DNA from: a virus
Virus record (IMG/VR): IMGVR_UViG_3300032083_001406
Span: 1-64,000 of that record
DNA length: 64,000 nucleotides
Reading direction: 5' to 3' (one strand)
The notes below the pieces were generated by a model that made no database searches, was not told the origin of the DNA, and saw nothing but the letters and a program-made list of their open reading frames with translations. Position 1 is the stretch's first letter, and each line of letters opens with the position of its first letter. A program made the translations under genes and the position numbers. Positions 37,338 through 45,663 of the stretch are shown here, one piece after another.

Positions 37338-38225
37338 ATGAAAGTAGTTTATGGACATACAGATTCTATCTATGTTCAGATTGATTCTATCGAAAAGGCT
37401 GAACAGTCAATCAAAGAGATTGAAGCATCAGTTAGAGAACATTTTCCTAATGTATTGGGATTGGAAGAACACCCAGTTGTTCTCGAATTTGAAAAGTATT
37501 ATTCTGCATTGGGAGTAGGAACGACAAAGAATAGAAATGCAGGTTTAGTATCATGGGAAGATGGAGTTTGGCTTAAGGAGCCTAAGTTCACTATGACTGG
37601 TTTTACTGCTAAAAGAGTAAGTGAGACTAAACTAGCAAAGGATGTCCAAACCACAGTATTAAAAATGTGGGTTGGGCAAAAGGATATAAAATCTATCAAT
37701 AAATATTTATCTGATAAATATAATGATGTAATAAATGGTAAGTTAGAAACTCCTGACATCATTAAAAGAAGTAGATTGAGAGAAGATAGAGTTCTTCTAA
37801 AATGTCCAGAATGTAATAAGAAACACCATCTTAAAGAATGTATTAAGATTAAGTGGTGTGATAAGTGTGGAACTGAAACAGAGCAATTTGTTACATTTAC
37901 ACACAAAAGACCTGCTATCGGTTCGGGTATCGCAGGTATTCTTTATGCTTGGGAAAGATTAAATATGACCTTTGATGACTCGTATTTATATCTGAAGGTA
38001 AAGGATGTGCATGATACATATACTCATCCTTTGACAAAAGTTCAAAGAAATGTAGATTATGTGTCTGCTACAACCTATGAGGATTTTGCAGATTATACTC
38101 CCGATTATAAACACTATGCAGAACAGATAGTAAAGAAGGCCGAACCTATTTATCGAGCAATGAATTGGGAAGTATCTTCTATAAGAACAGGAAAAATACA
38201 AATGAAATTAGACGAATGGTGGTAA
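37338..38225 (+). CDS. DNA polymerase B, C-terminal part: motif C and thumb (295 aa)
   Basis: Start at 37338 (MKVVYGHTDS) follows GGTGATATA. Motif C is Y-G-H-T-D-S with the catalytic Asp, reached within ten residues of the start. GTTKNRNAGLVSWEDG corresponds to the KKRY region. A zinc-knuckle insertion, CPECNKKHHLKECIKIKWCDKCG, sits near residue 160 in the thumb; I know no equivalent in standard archaeal PolB. The C-terminus ends YRAMNWEVSSIRTGKIQMKLDEW. Cannot work without the N-terminal half at 34964. Confidence 0.9.
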   Translation: MKVVYGHTDSIYVQIDSIEKAEQSIKEIEASVREHFPNVLGLEEHPVVLEFEKYYSALGVGTTKNRNAGLVSWEDGVWLKEPKFTMTGFTAKRVSETKLAKDVQTTVLKMWVGQKDIKSINKYLSDKYNDVINGKLETPDIIKRSRLREDRVLLKCPECNKKHHLKECIKIKWCDKCGTETEQFVTFTHKRPAIGSGIAGILYAWERLNMTFDDSYLYLKVKDVHDTYTHPLTKVQRNVDYVSATTYEDFADYTPDYKHYAEQIVKKAEPIYRAMNWEVSSIRTGKIQMKLDEWW

Positions 38226-38226
38226 T

Positions 38227-39132
38227 ATGAACGACGATGAAAAATATAATGCGGTGATTTCTTCTATGAAGGAATTCACTTACAAATGGAAACCCGAAAA
38301 TTATGATGACCCATCGAAACCAATCCTAAAGATAACTAAATCTTCTTTGGGAAGTTTTGATTGGTGTCCGAAAAAGTATGAGTTTTCTTACAGGCAAAGA
38401 TTACCTCAAGACCAAACGGAGGCTATGTTGAAAGGAACGGTACTTCACAATCATAGAGAGGACTTCTTTAATACCTTTGATATTAAGAAAGCAGAAAAGA
38501 TGAACAATAGTGAAGTATTAGAATACTGCACTAGTTTAATGCCTGTTGATGATTACTATGATATTTCATTGACAGTAGCATCGCTTGAAGCACAAAGATT
38601 TATTGAAGCAAGAACAGAAAATAAGATAGATGAATATCTTCCAGTATGTAATGAAGGAAAGTTTGATGCAGAAATTACAATACCTGCAAATACCAATCCT
38701 AAATTTCCTCTAAGTAGAGACTATGTAATTCATATTCAAGGAATTATTGATAGAATATTTAAAGAGAATGGAGGATTAGTTCCATTTGAATACAAAACTG
38801 GTGGATGGAAAGATTGGAAGAAAACTTCTATGCGTAAAGAAATGGCATTCTATGAATTGTTATTGATTAATGCGCCCGATGAAGTTATGATTAAGAATGG
38901 ATTAGACCCTAATGATAAAGTAACTCATTGGGGTTGGTATTATCCTGCGGCAAATTACATTTATGCAGAACCTAGAAAAACTAGGTCAATGACTTCTGTT
39001 ATGAATAACATCGCTAAACTAATTCACCACTATGAAAAGGATATGTTTCCTGCAAAATACTTCTATAAGACTTGCGCTCATTGTTCTTTCTTTGGTATTT
39101 GTGATGAAGCACAGGATGATTCATGGGTTTGA
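38227..39132 (+). CDS. Cas4/RecB-like PD-(D/E)XK exonuclease with Fe-S cysteines (301 aa)
   Basis: ITKSSLGSFDWCPKKYEFSYR is the characteristic N-terminal S...C-P-x-x-Y/F segment. KGTVLHNHREDFF gives the His motif; GIIDRIFKE, PFEYKTGG and the following KEMAFYELLL form the D-(E)xK and Q/E motifs. YKTCAHCSFFGICDEA supplies three more cysteines for a 4Fe-4S cluster. Family members resect or process DNA ends. Not linked to any CRISPR array here; it lies between polymerase and primase, so it is probably part of replication or recombination. Confidence 0.88.
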   Translation: MNDDEKYNAVISSMKEFTYKWKPENYDDPSKPILKITKSSLGSFDWCPKKYEFSYRQRLPQDQTEAMLKGTVLHNHREDFFNTFDIKKAEKMNNSEVLEYCTSLMPVDDYYDISLTVASLEAQRFIEARTENKIDEYLPVCNEGKFDAEITIPANTNPKFPLSRDYVIHIQGIIDRIFKENGGLVPFEYKTGGWKDWKKTSMRKEMAFYELLLINAPDEVMIKNGLDPNDKVTHWGWYYPAANYIYAEPRKTRSMTSVMNNIAKLIHHYEKDMFPAKYFYKTCAHCSFFGICDEAQDDSWV

Positions 39133-39136
39133 TATT

Positions 39137-39508
39137 ATGAAAGAACTTATAGAAAAAAAAGTATTGGCAAAGAATTGGACATTCAATGAAATTTCTAACC
39201 TAACTGAAACTATCAATTTAATATCCAATGACATTTATTCAGAAATGACATTAATTGAAAGATTTAAAATGATAGAAGATGTAAGAATTAAAGAAACTTA
39301 TGTAGGTCAATTATATACAGATGTGTTAAGAGAGATGGTTCAAATATCTCTTAAGGCAGAAGTAGCAGGAACAATTAAACAATTATTAAATACAGCAACA
39401 GTAAATTTTGGGGGAAATAAAAATGAAATATCCGAGAGAAGTATGGGCGGGAAGCCACATAAAGAACGCACCACAGATGAGAAGAAAGATAGTCTTGACA
39501 AAGAATGA
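39137..39508 (+). CDS. Helical protein (123 aa), unknown
   Basis: Start at 39137 (MKELIEKKVLAKNW); an earlier in-frame codon lies inside the Cas4-like gene. All-helical prediction, with a basic hydrophilic tail (GGKPHKERTTDEKKDSLDKE) that overlaps the primase start. No family recognised; may be a small primase-linked subunit given its place. Confidence 0.55.
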   Translation: MKELIEKKVLAKNWTFNEISNLTETINLISNDIYSEMTLIERFKMIEDVRIKETYVGQLYTDVLREMVQISLKAEVAGTIKQLLNTATVNFGGNKNEISERSMGGKPHKERTTDEKKDSLDKE

Positions 39509-40463
39509 TTATATTTCTTTTGTTAAAGTACAGAATAATAGAACAAACGTATATACTACTGTCTATGATTTTGAGCACTTTAGCGAAACTGCGAAGATTG
39601 AATCTTCTGTAATATTGAATAGAATATTTCTAGACTTTGATGGACATGAAGGAGATTTAAATAATGCTTATCGTGATATTAAAGTTGTCATGGATTGGGT
39701 AATGGAGAAAGACATTATGCATACTTTATTCTTTTCAGGAAGAGGATTTCATTTATTCTTAGATGGAAAAGAAACTGATAGCATTAGAAACATTCAAGCA
39801 TATTTCAAAGAGGTTAAGAAGATGTTAATTTCAAAGGTTGGTAAAGATATAACTTTAGATGATAGAGTTGGTCAAACAACTCGTTTGAGAAGAATTCCAA
39901 ATACTGTTAATATGTCATCAGCAGATAAGAATGGTAATCCTCTTTTCTGCATACCTTTGATGTATGATGACCTATCTTTACCTCTTAACGAATTGATGAC
40001 ATTAGCATCCAAACCTAGAAATATTCCTTTTAAAAAGGTCGGCTCTATCAAGGTAGAGTTTCCTGAACAACCCCCCATAGAAGCCGTTGAAGGGGAAGTT
40101 ACCGTACCGTCTTACGAAGGTAAATTGCCATTATTGCCATGTTTACATAATGCAGTAATGAGCGAGAATCCTTCGCATATGGCGAGAGCATACCTTGTTT
40201 CTTGGTATAGGGATTTATTGACTGGAAGAACAAATTTGATTTCTAGAGAAGATAAAGACAAAGTATTGAATATGGTTGTTGAAGAAATCAAAACTGTTTT
40301 TGGTGAAAAAGAAAACGTATGGTTAGATTGGGATGAAGGCGAAACTAGAAAACACGCTAGATTTACCGTTCATGGAAATTACAATACTCCCTTTTGTGAT
40401 AAGTTAATATCGGAAGGATATTGTGTAGGAAAATGTTGGAGGTTCCCTCATGTTAATAATTGA
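39423..40463 (+). CDS. Archaeo-eukaryotic primase, PriS-like (346 aa)
   Basis: Synthesises primers. Start at 39423 follows GGGGGAAATAAAA. Motif I FL-D71-F-D73-G, motif II FFSGRGFHLFLDG (S-G-x-G-x-H) and the downstream RLRRIPNTVNM are diagnostic. A short C-terminal region includes FTVHGNYNTPFCDKLISEGYCVG-like cysteines around residues 325-340. No PriL subunit is recognised. Overlaps the XPF-like gene by 14 bases. Confidence 0.88.
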   Translation: MKYPREVWAGSHIKNAPQMRRKIVLTKNDYISFVKVQNNRTNVYTTVYDFEHFSETAKIESSVILNRIFLDFDGHEGDLNNAYRDIKVVMDWVMEKDIMHTLFFSGRGFHLFLDGKETDSIRNIQAYFKEVKKMLISKVGKDITLDDRVGQTTRLRRIPNTVNMSSADKNGNPLFCIPLMYDDLSLPLNELMTLASKPRNIPFKKVGSIKVEFPEQPPIEAVEGEVTVPSYEGKLPLLPCLHNAVMSENPSHMARAYLVSWYRDLLTGRTNLISREDKDKVLNMVVEEIKTVFGEKENVWLDWDEGETRKHARFTVHGNYNTPFCDKLISEGYCVGKCWRFPHVNN

Positions 40464-41145
40464 TTCAAGAGAAAAGAAAGGTTCTAAGTTAGTACACTTA
40501 GTAGAAGATAAAGCAAAAAGACTGAACATACAAATGGAAAAGAAGTGGCTAGAAATAGGCGATTATGTATTTGATAATGTTTGCTTTGAAGCAAAGTCTG
40601 TTCAAGACTTTATTGGTTCTGTAATGTCTAAAAGACTATGGACTCAATTAGATAACATGGATAGGCATTATCATACTAATGTAGTAATTATTTATGGTGA
40701 TTTAGAAGAAGCAATATATAATATTGTTGAACATTCACAAAGTAAATTACCACCCCATGCTAGAAAGATAATGATGAGAAATAAATTTCTAGGAGCATTG
40801 GGTCGAATAACATTAGATATGGATGCGAAACCATTTTGGGTTCATAGTGAAGAAGAAGCATCTTCTATCATTACTGCAATATGTAAAATGCAACCAATCA
40901 AAAGAGATAATATTAGGCCACAGGTCTTTAAACGAGTATCTACTGATGATTTGAGATTAGATTTATTAACAAGTATAAAAGGTGTATCCTATAAAAAAGC
41001 AAAGTTACTCATTGATAACTTTGGGTCTGTTATGGAAATAGGAGAACAAACTAGTTTTGAAATACAAAAACTAGAAGGGTTTGGAAAAGTATTAGCAGAC
41101 AGAATAATCAATGTATTAAATTCAGAAATGAAGGTGAAAATATGA
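40450..41145 (+). CDS. XPF/ERCC4-type structure-specific nuclease with helix-hairpin-helix (231 aa)
   Basis: Cuts branched DNA. IIDSREKKG starts the nuclease domain; LEIGDYVF and CFEAKSVQDFIGSV provide the G-D-Y and E-x-K active-site segments (ERKxxxD-like). The C-terminus has two helix-hairpin-helix units, LTSIKGVSYKKAKLLIDNFG and IQKLEGFGKVLADRIINVL. No helicase domain, so like short archaeal XPF. Begins inside the primase end. Confidence 0.92.
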   Translation: MLIIDSREKKGSKLVHLVEDKAKRLNIQMEKKWLEIGDYVFDNVCFEAKSVQDFIGSVMSKRLWTQLDNMDRHYHTNVVIIYGDLEEAIYNIVEHSQSKLPPHARKIMMRNKFLGALGRITLDMDAKPFWVHSEEEASSIITAICKMQPIKRDNIRPQVFKRVSTDDLRLDLLTSIKGVSYKKAKLLIDNFGSVMEIGEQTSFEIQKLEGFGKVLADRIINVLNSEMKVKI

Positions 41146-42593
41146 ATGAAGAATATGAAGAAGAAGAATATGAAGCAATATTTGAAGAAAGGGCAGTAGT
41201 ATCTGAATCCTTACCTAGAGTGGTAAGAGACTTTCAGAAGTCAGCAGTAGAAGTATCTCACTATAATGAGATACCTGCGGCTATATCTTTCTTTAATATC
41301 TTAGGGCAAATAAGTAAAGACTTTGTGCAAATACCTAAAGGAAGAAATATCTTAGATAGTAGAATCCACTTTTGTTGGATTCAGACATCTGGTACTGGTA
41401 AGTCTACCTTATACAATTTTATTGGGCCAATTGCTAAAAGTGTATTTAAAAAGATTAATGAAGATGGTAGTCATCCTAGAGCAGTTAGAAACGATATTGC
41501 TATCCCAAAAGTATTTGATACGTTTTCATTGACAGATTATACCGATGCTTCTTTAATTGGTTATTATAAAAAAGGTCAAGATGAAGATGGTGATGAATCG
41601 TGGGAAAGAATTGCAGGGGCTTTAGAAGGAAGTGGATTAGCACATTGGGATGAATTTGAATATTCTGGTGTGTTTAAAGCAACCCAACATAAAGAAAGTT
41701 CTATTGTATATTTGAATACTTTAATGAATACATTAGCAGGGGAGTCTTGGGTTATTACTAAGAAACTTAAAGAAGGAGATGTCATGGAATGTTTTTCTGA
41801 AAGGTCAGTATTAGCAATGACTTATTGCCCTAAGAACCTAGAAGATGTAATGGCAGAAAAAGGTGTTCTACAAAGAATGTTATGTTATGTTTGGGAAGTC
41901 CCTCCTTATATTCAAGATAAGATGAGAAGAGAACAAATTGCTTTAGCAGGAACATATGTCGAAGTTACCCAACCTATCGAAAGATTTGCTAATGCTTTCT
42001 ATAATATCTATTCAGAAGTTAAGACTAGGTTTGAAGAAGTAGGGCGTAATCCATTAGATACAATGACCTATGCTCAAGGATTTAACGATGTATTATTATT
42101 AGAATATGAGAGTATGCACAATTTCATTCAATCTGAGAGAAGTGAGGTTAAAGACATCGCAGGTAACTTTACTACTAGATTGATGGAAACATTGATGAAA
42201 TTGAGCGTATTATGTTCAGTTGCAGAAAGTCCTTCCATTACAGATAAAAGCAAAAAATTCATTGTAACTGGTAATAATGTCCGTCAAGCGGCGGCTATTG
42301 TCCGACAATGTTATAGCACATTAGTTGAGTGGTTGAATCGTAGCCTACGCACCCGACGCAAGCAGACTCATGAAAAGAGCGCACTTTCAGTATTTATCAA
42401 AGTATATGCAGAAATGGATAAAGATGAAGATGGGTTCATTAGTAAGAAGAAATACTTAGATGAAGTTCAAAAAGAAAGTAAAAAGAGCAGACCCAGTATT
42501 TATAATTATTTTAAGACAATATCGCATATGTTCGGACAAGAAAAAGTTGGGCGTTCAGTATTTGTAAAATATATAGGAGAGGAAAAAGAATGA
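41142..42593 (+). CDS. AAA+/P-loop ATPase, candidate replicative helicase (483 aa)
   Basis: Walker A QTSGTGKST near residue 87; a probable Walker B around GLAHWDEFEYS near residue 170; Arg residues in LEDVMAEKGVLQRM resemble the arginine-finger region. The C-terminus includes a likely winged helix (DEDGFISKKKYLDEV...SRPSIYNYF). The pattern recalls DUF3987/primase-helicase or MCM-type viral helicases. In a replisome lacking any other hexameric helicase it is the best candidate. Family not certain. Confidence 0.68.
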   Translation: MNEEYEEEEYEAIFEERAVVSESLPRVVRDFQKSAVEVSHYNEIPAAISFFNILGQISKDFVQIPKGRNILDSRIHFCWIQTSGTGKSTLYNFIGPIAKSVFKKINEDGSHPRAVRNDIAIPKVFDTFSLTDYTDASLIGYYKKGQDEDGDESWERIAGALEGSGLAHWDEFEYSGVFKATQHKESSIVYLNTLMNTLAGESWVITKKLKEGDVMECFSERSVLAMTYCPKNLEDVMAEKGVLQRMLCYVWEVPPYIQDKMRREQIALAGTYVEVTQPIERFANAFYNIYSEVKTRFEEVGRNPLDTMTYAQGFNDVLLLEYESMHNFIQSERSEVKDIAGNFTTRLMETLMKLSVLCSVAESPSITDKSKKFIVTGNNVRQAAAIVRQCYSTLVEWLNRSLRTRRKQTHEKSALSVFIKVYAEMDKDEDGFISKKKYLDEVQKESKKSRPSIYNYFKTISHMFGQEKVGRSVFVKYIGEEKE

Positions 42594-42811
42594 AATATGA
42601 AAACACATACCTTGTCTTTGAGGTATCAAAAGGCCCAAAAGTAATAATTGAATCATTAGACACCTATGGTGCAGATGGTTGGGAATGTTGTTCTATGCTA
42701 ACAGTAGCAGGGAATAATATTGTTTGCTTTTTAAAGCGTCGAATTGATGTTGAAGAAGAAAAGACAGATAAAGAAACAGAAAAGATTTCCAAACTTTGGT
42801 CGCAGGATTGA
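42590..42811 (+). CDS. Small protein (73 aa), unknown
   Basis: Begins MKYENTYLVFEVSKGPKVI. Beta-rich with the WECCSMLTVAGNNIVCFLKR pattern typical of short DUF4177-like phage proteins, then an acidic/basic tail. No activity assigned. Confidence 0.6.
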   Translation: MKYENTYLVFEVSKGPKVIIESLDTYGADGWECCSMLTVAGNNIVCFLKRRIDVEEEKTDKETEKISKLWSQD

Positions 42812-42816
42812 TTTAA

Positions 42817-43410
42817 ATGTCAGTATTGGCTATTGATTTAGAGACTAAGAATATGTCTCATGATATTGGTGGTTTTGGAAATACCCATATGTTTCAAGTA
42901 TCTACTGTTGCTACTTGGGATGGAAAGAATGGAACAGTATATGTTGATGAACCAGTAGATAACTTTGCTAAGTCTGGTCATGTAATTAAATCTATTAGAG
43001 AACTCAAGTATGATTTAGATGACCATTTACAAAAGGGTGGAGTATTGTTAGGACATAACATTGCTTCATTTGATTTAGCGATTCTTAGAGATTCAGTTGA
43101 TATTCATTGTATACATAAGTATTTAGATGAAAAGAAGTATATTGACACTAGTAGAATTTTAAATAAAGAACATGGAGAAAGGTTCCCACTAAGTAATTTA
43201 GTTAAATGTACTATGGATGACTTTAAACTCATGGATAGTGCAGATGCTCCTAAATTATGGAAGATGGGTCAATATGATGAAGTAGTTGAGTATTGTATGA
43301 AAGATACTCAATTAGTTTATGACCTTTGGAAGTATGGTCAAGATAACGGAATTGTTAAGGCATTTTCTGTTGATAAAGAAGAGTTTGTTGAATTGGAGGT
43401 GAATTGGTAA
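42817..43410 (+). CDS. DEDD 3'-5' exonuclease (197 aa)
   Basis: RNase H-like exonuclease. Exo I IDLETK, Exo II GHNIASFDLAIL and Exo III CMKDTQLVYDLW (DEDDy with Tyr four before Asp not strictly placed) are all visible. Distinct from the proofreading domain in PolB-N, so it may trim DNA ends or RNA. Shorter than PolB-associated domains. Its stop overlaps the next ATG. Confidence 0.82.
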   Translation: MSVLAIDLETKNMSHDIGGFGNTHMFQVSTVATWDGKNGTVYVDEPVDNFAKSGHVIKSIRELKYDLDDHLQKGGVLLGHNIASFDLAILRDSVDIHCIHKYLDEKKYIDTSRILNKEHGERFPLSNLVKCTMDDFKLMDSADAPKLWKMGQYDEVVEYCMKDTQLVYDLWKYGQDNGIVKAFSVDKEEFVELEVNW

Positions 43411-43562
43411 TGGAAGGCTGGGATTGGTTCTTTCTTATTATTTTCTTAGTAGTTCTCATGCTACTCTTCTTCGCCGCATTTGGTGGTAGAAATATCACCG
43501 ATGAAAGCGTTGAAGATTATATGAGAAGGCTAATGCAAAATAAAGGCGAAGGGCAACAATGA
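43410..43562 (+). CDS. Single-pass membrane microprotein (50 aa)
   Basis: TAATG overlap with the exonuclease gene and GGAGGTGAATT upstream. The N-terminal segment WFFLIIFLVVLMLLFFAAF is a strong transmembrane helix; the tail is hydrophilic and helical. Function unknown; near the end of the early run. Confidence 0.65.
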   Translation: MEGWDWFFLIIFLVVLMLLFFAAFGGRNITDESVEDYMRRLMQNKGEGQQ

Positions 43563-43702
43563 CATTAAAACAAAAGTGTTGCTATTGTGGAGTTAATACT
43601 TTAGCGAAGCGTTTAGTTGGATTCTATGTGGGTTCAACTGAACAAATTAAACTTTGGGAATGTCGAGAATGTTTTAAGATTTGGTCTGTAAAGACTGATT
43701 GA
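43559..43702 (+). CDS. Zinc-ribbon microprotein (47 aa), last gene of the early run
   Basis: ATGA overlap. CCYC at residues 7-10 and CREC near residue 36 form a zinc ribbon. Immediately followed by a terminator. Function unknown. Confidence 0.6.
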   Translation: MTLKQKCCYCGVNTLAKRLVGFYVGSTEQIKLWECRECFKIWSVKTD

Positions 43703-43746
43703 GAGGCGAGGTAACTTAATTGTTGCCTCGCCTCAATTTTTTTTTT
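43703..43746 (+). terminator. Main early-operon terminator between convergent gene blocks
   Basis: GAGGCGAGGTAAC (43703-43715) pairs with GTTGCCTCGCCTC (43722-43734), one G-T pair, loop of six, then AA and ten T residues. It ends the 35-kb plus-strand run just before the convergent late block. Confidence 0.9.
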
Positions 43747-43753
43747 AAATTTT

Positions 43754-43831
43754 TTAATCGCCAATTGTGGCTAACCATGTTGCAAGAAATCCACCGACAA
43801 AGGCTATAATACCTAATATACACAATTCCAT
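43754..43831 (-). CDS. Tiny membrane peptide (25 aa), last late gene
   Basis: Begins MELCILGIIAFVGGFLATWL five bases after the stop of the upstream gene. Almost entirely a transmembrane helix with a GGxxxxxW pattern. May be a lysis or membrane peptide, or a chance frame; supported only by placement and composition. Confidence 0.4.
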   Translation of the reverse strand: MELCILGIIAFVGGFLATWLATIGD

Positions 43832-43836
43832 GTTAA

Positions 43837-44031
43837 TCACGAATTGTGCCAATTAGTAATTTCTGTCTGAGTTGGTGGAGTAGAATAAACATTGCTCGGC
43901 CAGTTGGCTAAATTTAATTTAATTGTTCTAATGCCGTTTTCATCTATTGATTTAAATATTGAAGGTGATAAATCTGTCCAATCAACTAAGGGATAATTAG
44001 TTTCTAAAAAATCTTTCATACAAGCCATCAT
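43837..44031 (-). CDS. Small tail-fibre-associated protein (64 aa)
   Basis: Begins MMACMKDFLETNYPLVDW. The C-terminus YSTPPTQTEITNWHNS has the P-x-x-T-Q-x-E-I pattern common in short phage proteins encoded beside tail fibres (XkdW-like). Follows the fibre gene by ATGA overlap. May assist fibre folding. Confidence 0.55.
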   Translation of the reverse strand: MMACMKDFLETNYPLVDWTDLSPSIFKSIDENGIRTIKLNLANWPSNVYSTPPTQTEITNWHNS

Positions 44032-45311
44032 GCCACCTTCCTTATTGTAAATGCAGTATATTGTGGATTATTAGCAGATTGAGGGTCAGAACTTCCAGTA
44101 GCAAGAAATTCTGTATTAGCACCAGACCAAACAATATATCCACTTAATTTAATAACAGTATCTCCTGTTGTTTTGATAGTAGCAGTAGTAAATTGAGAAA
44201 ATCTAACTACTGCATTTAAAGTAATAATAGTTCTATTATAAGCATATTTATTATGTTGGTTTCCGTCGCCTATTGATAAATCGAATTCTAATTGTGCATT
44301 AGCGGTGTCTCCAAGAAAATATCCATAAAGATTAACTTCAAAAATACCTGCGCCTTTTAAGGTAATATTTTCTCCTGAAAAGGTAACTGAGTTAGTATCT
44401 TCGGCATATGCTGTAAAATCACCACTTGTAAAAGTATATCTTGAACCAGTAGATAATGATTTATCGTTCGTTAATCCGTATCTTACTAATGTATTTGTTA
44501 CTGCTAAACTACCATTTTCTGTAATTCTAGTATCTTGACCAGTATCATCAGTAAAGAATAAAGCATTGGGTATTTCGTTTTTTACCCAAAGTTGTCCTAG
44601 TGATGCAGTATCACTAGCAGCAGAACTTTGTTCTTTAATAAATAACTGATTGTCTAATTTTAATCCATTAACTCTTCCACCAACATCTGCATTAATATAA
44701 AATGCTAAGGTATCAACTCCCCCATCATTGACATAGAATTCCATATCTTTATCTGATTCCTTTGCTCTAATTTGAGCATCTCCAGCATTACTAAATATTT
44801 CCAAAGATTCTGTATATCCAGAATTATCTCTACCAACACTTAATGTATTAGCGGCTTTTTCAGTTGTAAAGAATTGAACCCTTCTAGCACCATTAGATGT
44901 AGTTGAAGAATATTCTAACATAGCAATAATAGTATCTCCCGCAGTAAATTGTGCTACTCTATTAGTTGCAGTAGGAACTCTTAATCTAACTACATTCGAT
45001 GAATCTACTACAATTAAATAATAACTATTATCTGATGTTGCAGTAAAAGCGGCGGCATTAAATGTAGTTTGGGAGGCAGAATACTTTTTTCCATCTCTAA
45101 AGTATTGCCCTGCCGCTACTGTAATAATAGGGTCAGAAGAACTTTGTGTAATATTAAAACCGTTTGTAGTTTTAATTGCGTAGTTTCCTTTTGACATTTG
45201 ATTTAATGCTTTAATGATTCCCGAATGTGGGAAATCTACTAAGTCATCAATTTGTCCAAATGTAATCCCTGTTCCTTCTGTACTAATAAAAAATGGGTTG
45301 TTATCTGCCAT
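44028..45311 (-). CDS. Tail fibre / receptor-binding protein (427 aa)
   Basis: Probably binds the host surface. The N-terminal part has short beta-helical-like segments (GYAIKTTNGFN-like, ITVAAGQYFRDGKKYS) and a Ser/Thr/Ala-rich body. The C-terminal 130 residues (YTFTSGDFTAYAEDTNSVTF to TAFTIRKV) are beta-rich and fit a C1q/jelly-roll-type trimer head. The last 60 kb-scale late genes converge here, the usual position of the fibre. Family assignment by pattern. Confidence 0.7.
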   Translation of the reverse strand: MADNNPFFISTEGTGITFGQIDDLVDFPHSGIIKALNQMSKGNYAIKTTNGFNITQSSSDPIITVAAGQYFRDGKKYSASQTTFNAAAFTATSDNSYYLIVVDSSNVVRLRVPTATNRVAQFTAGDTIIAMLEYSSTTSNGARRVQFFTTEKAANTLSVGRDNSGYTESLEIFSNAGDAQIRAKESDKDMEFYVNDGGVDTLAFYINADVGGRVNGLKLDNQLFIKEQSSAASDTASLGQLWVKNEIPNALFFTDDTGQDTRITENGSLAVTNTLVRYGLTNDKSLSTGSRYTFTSGDFTAYAEDTNSVTFSGENITLKGAGIFEVNLYGYFLGDTANAQLEFDLSIGDGNQHNKYAYNRTIITLNAVVRFSQFTTATIKTTGDTVIKLSGYIVWSGANTEFLATGSSDPQSANNPQYTAFTIRKVA

Positions 45312-45312
45312 A

Positions 45313-45663
45313 TTATTCCACCTCTAATAAGAAAAAGACTTCTAAATTTTCATTTGATGCAAATGGCCCGATTCCATCAAAATTAACTCTTGCTAATAAA
45401 TTATTAGACGAATCTAAGATACCATATTCTCTAATTACTTTACCTGTCATACTAGCAGATGAACCTTGAAAAACCGCTTGAACTTCTACTACATTAGTGT
45501 CTGATTTTATCGCATTGAATACTGAAGTTGCAGTAGTTAATGCAACATCTAAGGTTGTTGCGGCAGGACTAGTTGAATTGCCACCTTGACCAATTTTTCC
45601 ACTATTAATAGCAGTACCTTGTATATATGTAGCGACTAATTCTTTTAATTTATCTGTAATCAT
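45313..45663 (-). CDS. Tail tip / fibre-attachment protein (116 aa)
   Basis: Begins MITDKLKELVATYIQGTA. A glycine- and Ser-rich beta protein with VIREYGILDSSNNLLARVNF, like the short proteins that connect fibres to a hub. Overlaps the hub gene end. Function inferred from location. Confidence 0.6.
   Translation of the reverse strand: MITDKLKELVATYIQGTAINSGKIGQGGNSTSPAATTLDVALTTATSVFNAIKSDTNVVEVQAVFQGSSASMTGKVIREYGILDSSNNLLARVNFDGIGPFASNENLEVFFLLEVE

Noticed and set aside
36646-37338. Intein or group I intron interrupting PolB
   Set aside because: The insert has four separate ribosome-bound frames and no intein splicing blocks (Cys/Ser start, HN end) or intron core that I can see.
38227-39132. 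Cas4-like gene as part of a CRISPR adaptation module
   Set aside because: No cas1, cas2 or array nearby; replication genes flank it on both sides.
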